Positions 1-8,848 of a stretch of DNA of 64,000 bases are shown piece after piece. The DNA lies in the NCBI RefSeq assembly GCF_002086675.1, contig NZ_MVIF01000013.1, forward strand, positions 24,019 through 88,018. The letters are read 5' to 3'. The stretch's first letter is position 1; each line of letters starts with the position of its first letter. Under the pieces are notes generated by a model. The model was not told the origin of the DNA, searched no databases, and saw nothing but the letters and a program-made list of their open reading frames with translations. The translations under genes and the position numbers were made by a program. This stretch comes from Mycobacterium persicum (GTDB lineage: Bacteria; Actinomycetota; Actinomycetes; Mycobacteriales; Mycobacteriaceae).

Positions 1-253
1 TCGTCATCATCGGCGTTGTCGCCAGGATATCGCCAGCGCAGCCCTGAGTGTTCCGGGATGCCTTGTCGCACAGGCGGTTTGCGACCAGACATCGGTACGG
101 CCGGCTTGACCGGTCACCGCAATATGCGTGAGTTGCCATACCGCCACCTGATACGACGAATAGTTGCCGGCTGTCTAACCAGCAGGGTATTGCCGTTATC
201 GGCGGGTTGGGTTGACTCCCATCGCCACAAGTGTCACCATTGCCCTTGCATGC
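1..253. other. No gene recognised (upstream of M-box leader)
   Basis: Open frames here are short and resemble no family I know. One minus-strand frame, roughly positions 160 down to 15, reads like natural protein for about 50 residues (it includes YQVAVWQLTHIAVTGQAG) but has a stop just upstream and no start. It may be the remnant of a degraded gene. The promoter driving the M-box leader should lie in this stretch; I see no confident -10/-35 pair. Confidence 0.4.
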
Positions 254-417
254 ACCTCGCTAGGTGAGGCGTCTGCACGGATACAGGCCACTGACCTCGA
301 ACGTCGAAAGACGCCCAGGGTCAGGACAGCTCTTCCCGGCTTAAGGGTTGAGCCCAAGTGGCTTCCGGCTTTGGCTAGCTGGATACGCCGTGTGGTGCCA
401 AAGCTCTGACGAGAGGG
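254..417 (+). promoter_or_regulatory. M-box magnesium riboswitch (ykoK leader)
   Basis: The segment carries the conserved M-box landmarks in order: CTAGGTGAGGC near 259, ATACAGGCCACTG near 281, GTCGAAAGACGCC near 303, GGGTCAG near 318, CTTAAGG near 340, TAGCTGGATACGCC near 376, and TGCCAAAGCTCTGACGAG near 396. These match the peripheral helices and Mg2+-binding core of the family, which folds when Mg2+ is plentiful and reduces downstream expression. From memory, M. tuberculosis has an M-box upstream of the PE20-PPE31-32-33-Rv1810-mgtC cluster, which is the same gene order found downstream here. It therefore probably makes the PPE/mgtC locus inducible by low magnesium. The exact ends are approximate. 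Confidence 0.93.
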
Positions 418-424
418 GTGCCGT

Positions 425-444
425 GCCCAGTTGTTCTGCTGGGC
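425..444 (+). terminator. Hairpin just after the M-box (possible expression platform)
   Basis: GCCCAG at 425-430 pairs with CTGGGC at 439-444 across an 8-base loop, starting 8 bases after the M-box core. It is followed by TCTCACCC, not a T-run, so it is not a canonical intrinsic terminator. It could be the expression platform through which the aptamer controls read-through. The pairing is visible; the function is inferred. Confidence 0.4.
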
Positions 445-998
445 TCTCACCCGTGTGCAGTTTGCCTGGCATCCCCGTGTGCCCTGGCCCTGAGGAGGTG
501 AGAGCGAGATGAGTCCCGGCGATAGTCCGTATCCGAGTCCGACGAGCATTTCGTTCCGATCCGACCCCGGCGCCTTTTTCGCCTGCTGAACGGGTTCGCC
601 TGATTCTCTACGTTGCCCGGCTCCGCATTTCGGAGACGTGGCGATAGAGCGTGCGAAAAGCACCATTGATCCGGGTTGGGTCCTTCGTCCTGGAGTAGTT
701 CGATGTCGTTTGCGATCGCCCGTGCAGCTGTGCCGTCTAGGGCCCCCGGCGCCGTGCCACCCGAACACCGCACCCGCATCCGGCAACTGCCCATTGCCAC
801 TTCGGAGGACAACGCCTGCAAGCGACGAATCACACTCGAGCACAACACGATTCAATGCCCGAGTCCGGATCTGGGGGTGGCCGCACAGATGACGGCAGTC
901 CACCGATCAGGTACCGCGACTTCGGGTTCCGGCGCCGGTTCAGTTGCGGCCACCGGCGCCGACAGCACTACCACAGCCGATGAGAAAAGAGGCCAGCG
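445..998. other. Leader region without a recognisable gene (PE20 position)
   Basis: In M. tuberculosis the PE20 gene sits between the M-box and PPE31. No PE domain is readable here in any frame. Open frames on both strands have no family features. One plus-strand frame contains ATGTCGTTTGCGATCGCC near 702, reading MSFAIA, which faintly recalls a PE start. It runs on with Arg- and Pro-rich sequence to a TGA at 1000-1002 that overlaps the PPE31 start. It is either a degraded PE gene or a non-coding leader. Confidence 0.45.
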
Positions 999-2204
999 AT
1001 GACCGTCGCTCTGGACTTTGCGATGCTGCCACCCGAAATCAATTCCGCTCGCATGTATTCGGGGCCCGGCTCGGGCCCGATGATTGCCGCGGCATCAGCC
1101 TGGAAGAGCTTGGCCGCGGAATTACGCGCCACCGCGCTGTCTTATCATTCGGTGCTCGCGGCGCTCACAGGGGAAGAATGGTACGGACCGGCATCGGCAT
1201 CGATGGCAGCCGCCGCCGCCCCCTACGTGGCGTGGATGAACACCACCGCGGTCCAGGCAGAACAGACCGCGGTACAAGCCGAGGCAGCCGCGGGAGCCTA
1301 CGAAGCCGCTTTCGCCGCGACTGTCCCTCCGCCGGTGATCGCGGCCAACCGTGCTCAACTGATGGCCTTGATCGCCACAAATATCCTGGGCCAGAACACC
1401 CCCGCCATTGCAGCGACCGAGGCACAGTACACCGAAATGTGGGCCCAAGATGCCATGGCGATGTACGGCTACGCCGGATCCTCGGCTGCCGCCACTCAGC
1501 TGAGCCCGTTCGTGGAGCCTCAGCAGGCGACCAACCCCAGCGGGCTGGCGGCCCAGGCGGCTGCGGTCACCGAGGCGTCCGGCAACTCGGCCGGCAATCA
1601 GTCGAGCACGCTGTCCGGGCTGATTTCCATGGTTCCTAGTGCTTTGCAGGGACTTTCGGGACCAAACAGCACATCATGGCTACAGGTGATCTGGGACCTG
1701 CTCACCGGATCTGGACCTGCTTGGTGGCAGACCCTGTGGAACGTCTGGGGGCCCAACGCGAATGTCTGGAATACCATCACGTCGACTGGGCTCTTCGTCC
1801 CAGGTAGCACGTTTGCCCCCTTCATGGCTAGCGTGCTGGCCGGCGCAGTAGCTGCGGATGCGGCTCAGGATGCGAGTGCGGCCGCCGCTGGAGTCGGCAG
1901 TGGGCTGGCGGCGGGCCCGGTTGCGTCCGCTGGCAGCCTCGGAAGCGCCGTTTCGGCCGGTTTGGGCAACGCGGGCATTGTCGGCAAGCTGTCGGTACCG
2001 CCGGCGTGGACCGCGGCCGCGCCACTGCACAGCCCGCTGGGTTCGGCCTTGGGAGGCACGCCGATGGTCGCACCTCCGCCGGCGGTGGCGGCCGGAATGC
2101 CCGGTATGCCGTTCGGCAATATGGCCGGTCAGCCCTTCGGACGTGCTGTACCCCAGTACGGCTTCCGCCCCACCTTTGTCGCGCGACCTCCCGCCGCGGG
2201 CTAG
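999..2204 (+). CDS. PPE31: PPE family protein, SVP subgroup (PPE31 counterpart)
   Basis: This 401-residue protein has the PPE domain (about residues 5-175) starting LDFAMLPPEINSARMY, with the WXG-type turn GEEWYGPAS and the conserved QDAMAMYGYAG segment. The SVP motif is VGKLSVPPAWTAAAP (about 326-340). The end RPTFVARPPAAG is the ending I remember for M. tuberculosis PPE31 (399 residues). PPE proteins are exported by ESX type VII secretion, mostly ESX-5, usually paired with a PE protein; none is encoded next to this one. The ATG at 999 has GAGG six bases upstream. It is the first gene after the M-box, so induction at low Mg2+ is expected. Its molecular role is unknown. Confidence 0.93.
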   Translation: MTVALDFAMLPPEINSARMYSGPGSGPMIAAASAWKSLAAELRATALSYHSVLAALTGEEWYGPASASMAAAAAPYVAWMNTTAVQAEQTAVQAEAAAGAYEAAFAATVPPPVIAANRAQLMALIATNILGQNTPAIAATEAQYTEMWAQDAMAMYGYAGSSAAATQLSPFVEPQQATNPSGLAAQAAAVTEASGNSAGNQSSTLSGLISMVPSALQGLSGPNSTSWLQVIWDLLTGSGPAWWQTLWNVWGPNANVWNTITSTGLFVPGSTFAPFMASVLAGAVAADAAQDASAAAAGVGSGLAAGPVASAGSLGSAVSAGLGNAGIVGKLSVPPAWTAAAPLHSPLGSALGGTPMVAPPPAVAAGMPGMPFGNMAGQPFGRAVPQYGFRPTFVARPPAAG

Positions 2205-2374
2205 TCATCGGTGCATCGGCGCGCACCCGATGCAGGGGTTTGCCCCTCAGGGCGACGCGACCTTCAACCTTTCAGGGATTCTCCAGCAACCACCCAGCGG
2301 AGTGACAGCGAAATTTCCAGTACGTTCCCGAGGTCACCGGTAACGTCCTCTATTTCAGCAAACAGGAGCACGTC

Positions 2375-2518
2375 ATGGCGATCAGAGGTCAGGTCGGTGG
2401 ACGTCCACGTCACCGACCTGACACCTGGCACACCATGGGGCCCAGGAAGGTGGTCGGTCTACCGAGCCGCGGCGGTGGTGCGCGATGGACTCCAGTCAGT
2501 CGCCGCCGGGTGACATGA
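2375..2518 (+). CDS. Possible small ORF, 47 residues, basic
   Basis: An ATG at 2375 has GGAG at 2364-2367, seven bases upstream. The frame encodes a 47-residue Arg-rich peptide beginning MAIRGQVGGRPRHRPD, ending at TGA 2516-2518. It shows no hydrophobic segment or known motif. In DNA of this GC content such a frame can occur by chance; the only positive evidence is the ribosome-binding site. Confidence 0.2.
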   Translation: MAIRGQVGGRPRHRPDTWHTMGPRKVVGLPSRGGGARWTPVSRRRVT

Positions 2519-2982
2519 CATTCAGTTGCTGACGAACTAGCAATCGATTTCTTGCCAGCAGGATCAAGTCCAGGAGGTCGCGAGGCGGCGTTTACCCCAA
2601 GAATGCCGCGTAATGATCCAATTATTTGCGGTCTTTGATTTCCGGGGCGATACGATTGGGTAGAAATCATAATTTGGTGATTCAGGTGGCATGTCGATGC
2701 TCCTCGGCAATAGTGGCCAATCGTTTTGACCGACATACGTACAATATCGCCGGATTCCCTCTGTTCACGGTTTTGCCGGTGTTGCGCATGGAGTGATCTA
2801 ACCGTTTAATTCATTGTTCTTCGGGCCAATAGCCGCGGGCGCTCACTGGGTGATCTGGACGGCTGAAGTGATAGCTAAGCTGAGAGTTTTCCAGCGATCA
2901 ACGATGCGGTGACAGTTACTTTTAACGTCATGATTACACGCCGGGAACGTAATGCAAATAATTATTGTGCAGGGTGACGGTG

Positions 2983-3132
2983 ATGGCCGGATTAGGGGCC
3001 GCCACAATCGCGCTGGTGGCGCACCTTGACCAGCAGAAGATTCACACCGGGACAGCCCAGATCGGCGTCAATCACGGGGAATCAAACGTGCAGTGGTCGA
3101 CGGGGATGAATAATGAGTTCGGTAAGAGCTGA
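2983..3132 (+). CDS. Possible small ORF, 49 residues, upstream of PPE32
   Basis: Reading from ATG 2983 (or GTG 2980) gives MAGLGAATIALVAHLDQQKI followed by an Asn/Gly-rich stretch and the ending MNNEFGKS, with TGA at 3130-3132. The composition is balanced and unlike the Arg-rich chance frames common in this DNA. AGGG precedes the start by about nine bases. It resembles no family I can name; it may be a true small secreted or regulatory peptide, or the tail of a lost PE/Esx-like gene. It ends 68 bases before PPE32. Confidence 0.35.
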   Translation: MAGLGAATIALVAHLDQQKIHTGTAQIGVNHGESNVQWSTGMNNEFGKS

Positions 3133-3200
3133 CCTAACTCGCGTACGGAACTACACGGCCGTGATTACTATGGCGGGCAGCGAAGAACCGGAGGCAGCAA

Positions 3201-4493
3201 ATGATAGATTTTGGGGCGCTTCCGCCGGAGATCAACTCGGGGCGGATGTACGTCGGGGCGGGTGCTGGTCCGATGTTGGCCGCGGCCGCGGCCTGGGAGG
3301 AGTTGGCCGCCGAGTTGCAGTCCGTGGCCGCCTCGTATCGGTCGATTGTCGAGAGTCTGACCGTGGGACCGTGGACGGGCCCGTCGTCCATCGCGATGGC
3401 AGCCGCGGTCGCGCCGTACCTGGCCTGGATCCACTCGACGGGGGTTCAAGCAGAGCAAGCCGCCGCCCAGGCGACGGTGGCCGCCGCCGCCTATGAGACG
3501 GCGTTCGCGGCGACGGTGCCGCCGCCGGTGATCGCCGCCAACCGAGCGCTGCTGATGACGTTGATCGCCACCAACATTTTCGGGCAGAACACTCCGGCGA
3601 TCGCGGCCACCGAGGCCGAATACCTGGAAATGTGGGCCCAAGACGCCGCCGCGATGTATGCCTACGCCAGCTCCTCCGCCACGGCCGCTCAGCTGACGCC
3701 GTTTACCGAGCCGCCACCGACCACAAACCCGTCGGCAGCGGCGGTCCAATCCGCCGCGGTGGCACCGGCAACCGGCACTGCTGCGGCCTCAGACATCACG
3801 ACCCAGCTGTCCCAGCTGATCGCCTCGGTGCCAAATGCGTTGCAAAGCCTCGCCTCGACCACGTCGTTGCCGACGGCGGCGCCGGCGTTGCCGGGATCCA
3901 TATTCCCGCTGCCGGCGTTGCCGCCATGGCTGGTAACCGATATCGATAACTGGAACATCATCATGGCGGCCCTCAACGGGCCATATTCGCTGCAGGGCCT
4001 CGCTGCCATTCCGGGCGGCCCGTTCCTGTCCTTCGGACAGGTCTATGCCTACGCCCAGAATGGCCAGGGTTTGCAGGCCTTTTTCGCCCCCGCCAAGCCC
4101 ATCACCGGGGCCCTGGCGCCGATCGCTGATTCGCTGGGCGCAAACCTGACCTCCAGCAGCGCAGGTAGTGGTGGACCGGTCAGCGGGGCGATGGGGCGGG
4201 CGGCCCTGGTGGGCAGCATGTCGGTGCCGCAGGGGTGGACGCAAGCTGCCCCCGCGATGCGACTGGTCTCCTCGCTGCTGCCCACCAACTTGGCCGCCGC
4301 CCCGGCCGCGGCATTTTCCGGCGAGGCAGGGGTATTCGGCCAGATGGCCCTGTCGAGCCTGGCCGGCCGCGCCCTGGCTGCTACCACGTTTGGCTCCGCA
4401 GGCACTGGTACGGCAAGTTCATTGGGCGGCGTTGTCGCCGGCGCAGACCCCGCCACCGCCACCATCATCGTGATCCCGGCGCTCGACGAATGA
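3201..4493 (+). CDS. PPE32: PPE family protein, SVP subgroup (PPE32 counterpart)
   Basis: The protein has 430 residues. It begins [20 protein letters not shown], has the GPWTGPSS turn near residue 57 and [11 protein letters not shown] near 150. The SVP motif is [15 protein letters not shown] (about 335-349), followed by an Ala/Leu-rich tail. It is somewhat longer than the 409 residues I remember for M. tuberculosis PPE32. GGAGG ends about seven bases before the ATG. Export by ESX-5 is expected from the family. It lies between PPE31 and PPE33 in the M-box locus, but the 1-kb AT-rich gap upstream could supply a separate promoter. The call to PPE32 rests on position and overall similarity. Confidence 0.9.
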   Translation: MIDFGALPPEINSGRMYVGAGAGPMLAAAAAWEELAAELQSVAASYRSIVESLTVGPWTGPSSIAMAAAVAPYLAWIHSTGVQAEQAAAQATVAAAAYETAFAATVPPPVIAANRALLMTLIATNIFGQNTPAIAATEAEYLEMWAQDAAAMYAYASSSATAAQLTPFTEPPPTTNPSAAAVQSAAVAPATGTAAASDITTQLSQLIASVPNALQSLASTTSLPTAAPALPGSIFPLPALPPWLVTDIDNWNIIMAALNGPYSLQGLAAIPGGPFLSFGQVYAYAQNGQGLQAFFAPAKPITGALAPIADSLGANLTSSSAGSGGPVSGAMGRAALVGSMSVPQGWTQAAPAMRLVSSLLPTNLAAAPAAAFSGEAGVFGQMALSSLAGRALAATTFGSAGTGTASSLGGVVAGADPATATIIVIPALDE

Positions 4494-4580
4494 CGGCGGT
4501 GACGGTGATGATCGGCGCAACGACGGGCCATAGCCCAGCTAGGGCCACTCAAAGCACCCGGCCAGGTAAGGGGTAGAGAC

Positions 4581-5996
4581 GTGTTCTACGCAGCACTTCC
4601 ACCGGAGATCAATTCGGGGCGGATGTACACCGGTCCCGGGTCGGGCCCGATGCGTGCGGCCGCGGCGGCCTGGGACGCGCTGGCCGCCGAATTACAATCC
4701 ACCGCTGCAGCGTGCTCATCGGTCATCGACAGCCTGACCAGCGGGCCGTGGGCAGGTCCGTCGGCGCTGGCCATGGCGGCCGCGGCCGCGCCGTATGTGA
4801 CCTGGCTGCAAGGCACCGCCGCCCAGGCCGCGCACGCGGCCGCCCAGGCCGCCACGGCGGCCAGCGTCTACGAAACAGCGTTCGCCGCACATGTGCCGCC
4901 GGTGGAGATCGCGGCCAACCGCAGCCAACTGGCGTCGCTGGTGGCGACCAACATCTTCGGCCAAAACACCCCGGCGATCGCTGCGACCGAGGCGCAATAC
5001 GGCCAGATGTGGGTCCAAGACGCCGTCGCGATGGACAGCTACGCCGGCTCCTCGGCGACTGCCGGCCAGCTGACGCCGTTCACCGAGCCGCCCCAAGTCG
5101 CCAACGCGGCCGGACTGGCCGGCCAAGCCGCTGCGGCGGCCCAAGCCGCCGGAACCTCGGCCGGCACTGCCGCGCAGTCGGTGCTGGCCTCGGCCGATCC
5201 GATTTCGTGGTTGCTGCAACTGGGTGCCGACCTCAGCACCGCCTACACAAAGGCGATGAACGACCTGGTGAACGGCATCTTCGGACCAACCGCAGCCGCG
5301 GATTATGTCCGCCTGTTTCTCGCCATCAGGGGTCCGCTGGGTTTTACCACGGGATTCAACGATATCGGTTTGCTGGTGAACTTCCCCGTATCGCAGTTCC
5401 TCAAGTTCGGCCCGCATTCGGCTGCCGGTGGGCTCGGCGAGTTCCCGAAAGAGGGGCTGGGCGCCGGGCTTGGACTGGCGCCACACTGGGGCCGGGGCTG
5501 GCTGACCGGCGCGACATCGGGCGATGTGACGGCGCATTGGGGGCGCGGCACGCTCGTCGGGTCCTTAAGCGTTCCCCCCAGCTGGGCGACGGCCACCCCC
5601 GCTATCAGGACCGTGGCGGCCGCATTATCGGCCGCCGGTCCGGAGGCCGTGCCGGCTGCCGCCCTCGGCGAGGGAGGGCTACTCAGCTCGACGGCGCTAG
5701 CGGGCATGCTCGGAAGCGCCCTCGGCGCCGGCGCTCCCAGCGCCGTCAGCGGCACCGGCGTCCGCGGCCGTATCGCCCCGTTCAAAGGCCTCAAGGACGC
5801 CACTTCGCCGGACAAACTCAAGCGTCTGGTCGCGCAGATATCGGAGAAGCCCGAAAGCGTCCAGCATCACAGCGTCGACCCTGAAGGCCTTGACAGCCTG
5901 CTCGAGCAACTGGCGAAGAAACCGGGCATCCACGCCGTGCACCTGTCCAAGGGCGACAAACCCAAAGTGGTGCCCTCGGATTCACAGTTGGGCTGA
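4581..5996 (+). CDS. PPE33: PPE family protein, SVP subgroup (PPE33 counterpart)
   Basis: This 471-residue protein starts [20 protein letters not shown] from a GTG preceded by AAGGGG. The PPE domain covers about residues 1-180 with GPWAGPSA and QDAVAMDSYAG. The SVP motif is VGSLSVPPSWATATP (about 328-342). Unlike the two upstream PPE proteins, the C-terminus (about 395-471) is charged and not Ala/Gly-rich, with Lys/Glu-rich sequence such as SPDKLKRLVAQISEKPESVQ, and may form a small soluble tail. It is third in the M-box locus; 87 bases separate it from PPE32. Secretion through a type VII system is inferred from the family. Confidence 0.9.
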   Translation: MFYAALPPEINSGRMYTGPGSGPMRAAAAAWDALAAELQSTAAACSSVIDSLTSGPWAGPSALAMAAAAAPYVTWLQGTAAQAAHAAAQAATAASVYETAFAAHVPPVEIAANRSQLASLVATNIFGQNTPAIAATEAQYGQMWVQDAVAMDSYAGSSATAGQLTPFTEPPQVANAAGLAGQAAAAAQAAGTSAGTAAQSVLASADPISWLLQLGADLSTAYTKAMNDLVNGIFGPTAAADYVRLFLAIRGPLGFTTGFNDIGLLVNFPVSQFLKFGPHSAAGGLGEFPKEGLGAGLGLAPHWGRGWLTGATSGDVTAHWGRGTLVGSLSVPPSWATATPAIRTVAAALSAAGPEAVPAAALGEGGLLSSTALAGMLGSALGAGAPSAVSGTGVRGRIAPFKGLKDATSPDKLKRLVAQISEKPESVQHHSVDPEGLDSLLEQLAKKPGIHAVHLSKGDKPKVVPSDSQLG

Positions 5997-6142
5997 CACG
6001 TGGCTGGAGCTATACAGGTGATCAACCGTGATGCCAGGGCCTAGCAGAGGCGTAGTCAAAAACGTTACCGGACAGGGCAGTTCGGGAGTCGAAGTCAGGA
6101 CCGGGCAACCGCAAGACTGCCGGGGACGGAGGAATGGAAATC

Positions 6143-6466
6143 ATGAAGAAGCTGCTAGCGCTACTAACCCTGGCGGCCATGGTCGGCCTCACGGCGCCTG
6201 CCCATGCCGATCCGCAGGAGCCCAGCGGCGCCGACGACGCGGGCTTCCTGGCCGCGCTGCAACAAGCCGGCATCACTTATACCAGTCCGGCGGCAGTCAT
6301 CGGATCCGCCCAGGCGGTATGCGGGTGCCTGGACAACGGCGAAGCGGGACTGGAAGTGGTCCACGAAGTCAAGGTCCGCAATCCCGGATTCGATATGGAA
6401 GCCGCATCGCAATTCGCGGTGATTTCAGCGAAATACTACTGCCCGCATCATTTGAGCCACGTCTGA
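6143..6466 (+). CDS. Secreted DUF732-family protein (Rv1810 counterpart)
   Basis: A small exported protein of 107 residues. The start at ATG 6143 is preferred over ATG 6134, because GGAGG (6128-6132) lies ten bases before 6143 but only one base before 6134. Residues 1-22 form a Sec signal peptide, MKKLLALLTLAAMVGLTAPAHA, given here as two parts: a positive MKK and a hydrophobic core ending in an AHA cleavage site. The mature part has the DUF732 pattern: DDAGFLAALQQAGI, then QAVCGCLDNG, and a C-terminal KYYCPHHL with paired Cys. Function is unknown. By position it is the Rv1810 counterpart and belongs to the Mg2+-responsive cluster between PPE33 and mgtC. Confidence 0.88.
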   Translation: MKKLLALLTLAAMVGLTAPAHADPQEPSGADDAGFLAALQQAGITYTSPAAVIGSAQAVCGCLDNGEAGLEVVHEVKVRNPGFDMEAASQFAVISAKYYCPHHLSHV

Positions 6467-6704
6467 TACGGGGCTGAGCGAGGAGCCCCGGTGGGGGCCC
6501 GGCCGCCACGGCCCATGCCGCTCCGGCCAACTATGCATGCGCCTTACGCGGCCTTGCCCGGGATTCAAATTGCTTGAGGTCCAGCATATTTCGCGTGTTG
6601 GTCAGCGCCGCAATGCAACCGGTTCGCCGGCTCGCCACCCATCGTTAACCACCATATGCTTAGCTGCCGTCGCCTCGCGCCGGGACAGAAGGGAACGCAG
6701 TGCC

Positions 6705-7433
6705 GTGCAGAACCTGAGCATCGCCGAATTCACGCTCCGGCTCGCCGTCGGCGTTGGCTGTGGGGCCCTGATCGGCCTCGAGCGGCAGTGGCGGGCGCGC
6801 ATGGCCGGACTGCGTACCAATGCTCTGGTGGCCACCGGAGCGACCCTTTTCGTGTTGTATGCGGCCGCCACCGAGGACAGCAGTCCGACCCGGGTCGCGT
6901 CGTATGTGGTGTCGGGCATCGGGTTTCTGGGTGGTGGGGTGATTCTGCGGGAGGGCTTCAACGTGCGCGGCCTCAACACCGCTGCCACCCTGTGGTGCTC
7001 AGCTGCAGTCGGTGTGCTCGCCGCCTCTGGACATTTGGTGTTCGCGTTGATCGCCACCGCCACCGTCGTCACCATCCATCTCTTCGGCCGCCCGCTGGGG
7101 CGGCTGATCGACCACGACAACACCGTCGAAGAAGACGAAGGCCTGCGGCCCTACCAGCTGCAGGTGCTCTGCCGCCCCAAGTCCGCGAAATATGTGCGCG
7201 CTCAGATCGTGCAACACACGGCTCGAAACGACATCACGCTGCGCGGAATCCACACCGGCACAGCCACCGACGACAACATCGCGTTGACCGCTCACCTGCT
7301 GATGGACGGCCACACCCCGGCCAAGCTGGAGCGGTTGGTGGCCGAACTATCCTTGCAACCGGGCATATTCGCAGTGCACTGGTATGCCGGCGAACAAACC
7401 AATCCGATGTTGCCGATGTCGCCGTCGGACTGA
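6705..7433 (+). CDS. mgtC: MgtC-family membrane protein
   Basis: A 242-residue inner-membrane virulence factor of the MgtC/SapB family, needed in pathogens for growth at low Mg2+ and in macrophages; it acts as a regulator more than as a transporter. The GTG at 6705 is chosen because AAGGGA lies about ten bases upstream and the protein then begins at the conserved first helix (IAEFTLRLAVGVGCGALIG). The diagnostic ERQWRARMAGLRTNALVATG and the Gly-rich GIGFLGGGVI region followed by GLNTAATLW are present. There are about four to five membrane helices (residues 10-145) and a cytosolic ACT-like C-terminal domain (about 155-235). It is the last gene of the M-box locus. Confidence 0.95.
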   Translation: MQNLSIAEFTLRLAVGVGCGALIGLERQWRARMAGLRTNALVATGATLFVLYAAATEDSSPTRVASYVVSGIGFLGGGVILREGFNVRGLNTAATLWCSAAVGVLAASGHLVFALIATATVVTIHLFGRPLGRLIDHDNTVEEDEGLRPYQLQVLCRPKSAKYVRAQIVQHTARNDITLRGIHTGTATDDNIALTAHLLMDGHTPAKLERLVAELSLQPGIFAVHWYAGEQTNPMLPMSPSD

Positions 7434-7456
7434 TTCGACGTCCAAGCGGGGACTGC

Positions 7457-8722
7457 TCACGGCCGGGCCTGCAATTCTGGCGCGGCGGCGGCCAGCAGGT
7501 CGGCGCGGTTTCGGGTCAGCGGCGGGTAGATCCGCCGGGTGTTGATCGTCTGTTTGGTCGCCTTGGCCTCGGCGCCACACGACACCACTTCGCGATCCCA
7601 CCCTTCGGTGTACACGGCGCCCGCTGGTCCCAAGTCGAGAACCGTGACATACCAAGGGATTCGAAACGTCAACAACGGCTCGCCGAACAGGTCGCTGATC
7701 ACGTTGTAGCCGGCGTAGCGGCCCATCGGCCGTCCGTGCTGACACGACATCACCGACACGTGCTCGTCATCGACCTCGGCAACGGCTACATCACCGGCAG
7801 CAAAGACGGCCGGTACGCCCACCACCCGCAGGTAGTCGTCGACCGTGACACGACCCAGTCGATCGCGGATCGCCGGTAGTTGCCCGGCAAGCGAATTGGC
7901 CCGCATGCCGGCGCACCACACGACGGTGGCCGCGGCGATATGCTCACCCGACGACAGCGATACGCCGGATGCACTGATCTTCGCCACGCTGACCGCGGTC
8001 CTGGTCTCGACGCCGTTGTCTGCCAGGGCTTGCTCGATCACCGGCCGCGCTGAGCCGCCCATATCGGAGCCGACGAACGGGTTATGGTCAACCAGCACCA
8101 CCCGGGGGGCCACCGAACTTCCGACGAATAACGCCCTCAGCCGGCTCGGCATCTCACAGGCTGTCTCGATACCGGTCAGTCCCGCACCGACTACCACCAC
8201 GGTCGCGGCCGCGGCCGTCGCCGGGCCATCGGCGAGCTTTTTGATCTGGTGCTGCAGCCGGATTGCGTCGTCGTAGGTATCGACATCGAATCCGAACTCG
8301 CGCAGACCCGGTACCTCGGGCTTGACCAGCCGACTACCCGCCGCGAGCACTAATCGGTCGTAGCGGTATGTCTGGCCACTCGACGTGGTGACCTTGCGTG
8401 CGCCGGCATCGATTCCGGTCACGTTCGCGGTGACATGGGCAACGCCAGCCGGATCGAGCACGTCGGCGAGTGGGATCCGGCAGGCACTCAGGTCGGCTTC
8501 GTAGTTGCGCACCCTGATGTCGTGGAACGGTTTGTCGCTTAACACCGTGATGTCCACCGTCCCCGGCGGGACGGCGAGCTGATCGAGTCGTCGGGCAGCG
8601 CCCAATGCCGCCCACAGTCCCGCGAACCCAGAGCCGATCACCACTACGCGGGTCAACCGGTCCGCGCCTGAGGCATCCGGGCTGACATCGCAGTGGCTCA
8701 GCGGCCGGTCGAGAGCATCCAC
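7457..8722 (-). CDS. NAD(P)/FAD-dependent pyridine nucleotide-disulfide oxidoreductase (Rv1812c counterpart)
   Basis: This 421-residue flavoprotein of the type II NADH dehydrogenase-like family is expected to move electrons from NADH to a quinone or similar acceptor. The FAD-binding fold appears at about residues 25-55 (VVVIGSGFAGLWAALGA). The NAD(P)-binding fold is at about 174-200 (VVVVGAGLTGIETACEM), and the second FAD motif near 315 (VPAVFAAGDVA). The start lies 126 bases upstream of the divergent hemerythrin-like gene. The 3' end converges on mgtC with a 23-base gap. M. tuberculosis Rv1812c is about 400 residues and occupies the same place. The electron acceptor is not evident from sequence. 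Confidence 0.88.
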   Translation of the reverse strand: MDALDRPLSHCDVSPDASGADRLTRVVVIGSGFAGLWAALGAARRLDQLAVPPGTVDITVLSDKPFHDIRVRNYEADLSACRIPLADVLDPAGVAHVTANVTGIDAGARKVTTSSGQTYRYDRLVLAAGSRLVKPEVPGLREFGFDVDTYDDAIRLQHQIKKLADGPATAAAATVVVVGAGLTGIETACEMPSRLRALFVGSSVAPRVVLVDHNPFVGSDMGGSARPVIEQALADNGVETRTAVSVAKISASGVSLSSGEHIAAATVVWCAGMRANSLAGQLPAIRDRLGRVTVDDYLRVVGVPAVFAAGDVAVAEVDDEHVSVMSCQHGRPMGRYAGYNVISDLFGEPLLTFRIPWYVTVLDLGPAGAVYTEGWDREVVSCGAEAKATKQTINTRRIYPPLTRNRADLLAAAAPELQARP

Positions 8723-8848
8723 CCGGGTAACCTCCGTCGATCAGAATCGAGCGCTTGACCGTTTCGGCCGGTCTCGCTGCGGGTATTCGGCCAGTTGATG
8801 CGCGCACAGCCCACAGCGCGAATCCCATCACACCGGAGGTCCTGTCGC

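Larger units (their letters stand above)
2205..3200. other. Long intergenic region with AT-rich stretches
   Basis: About 1 kb separates PPE31 from PPE32. Two stretches, roughly 2610-2760 and 2890-2975, are much richer in A+T than the flanking genes (for example AATGCAAATAATTATTGTGC at 2951-2970). Only two short reading frames look worth listing (2375-2518 and 2983-3132). AT-rich DNA of this kind in mycobacteria is often bound by the silencer Lsr2 and may hold the promoter of the PPE32-PPE33 part of the locus. No transposase remnant is readable. Confidence 0.5.

Noticed and set aside
196..903. Long minus-strand open frames over the M-box and leader (235 and 133 residues)
   Set aside because: They run antisense to a clear riboswitch, are Arg/Gly-rich, lack family features and ribosome-binding sites, and are typical of chance frames in GC-rich DNA.
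3632..5884. Long frames in other phases inside PPE32 and PPE33 (up to 390 residues)
   Set aside because: Arg/Pro/Gly-rich translations of a codon-biased PPE gene in the wrong phase; the PPE frames have the motifs and starts.
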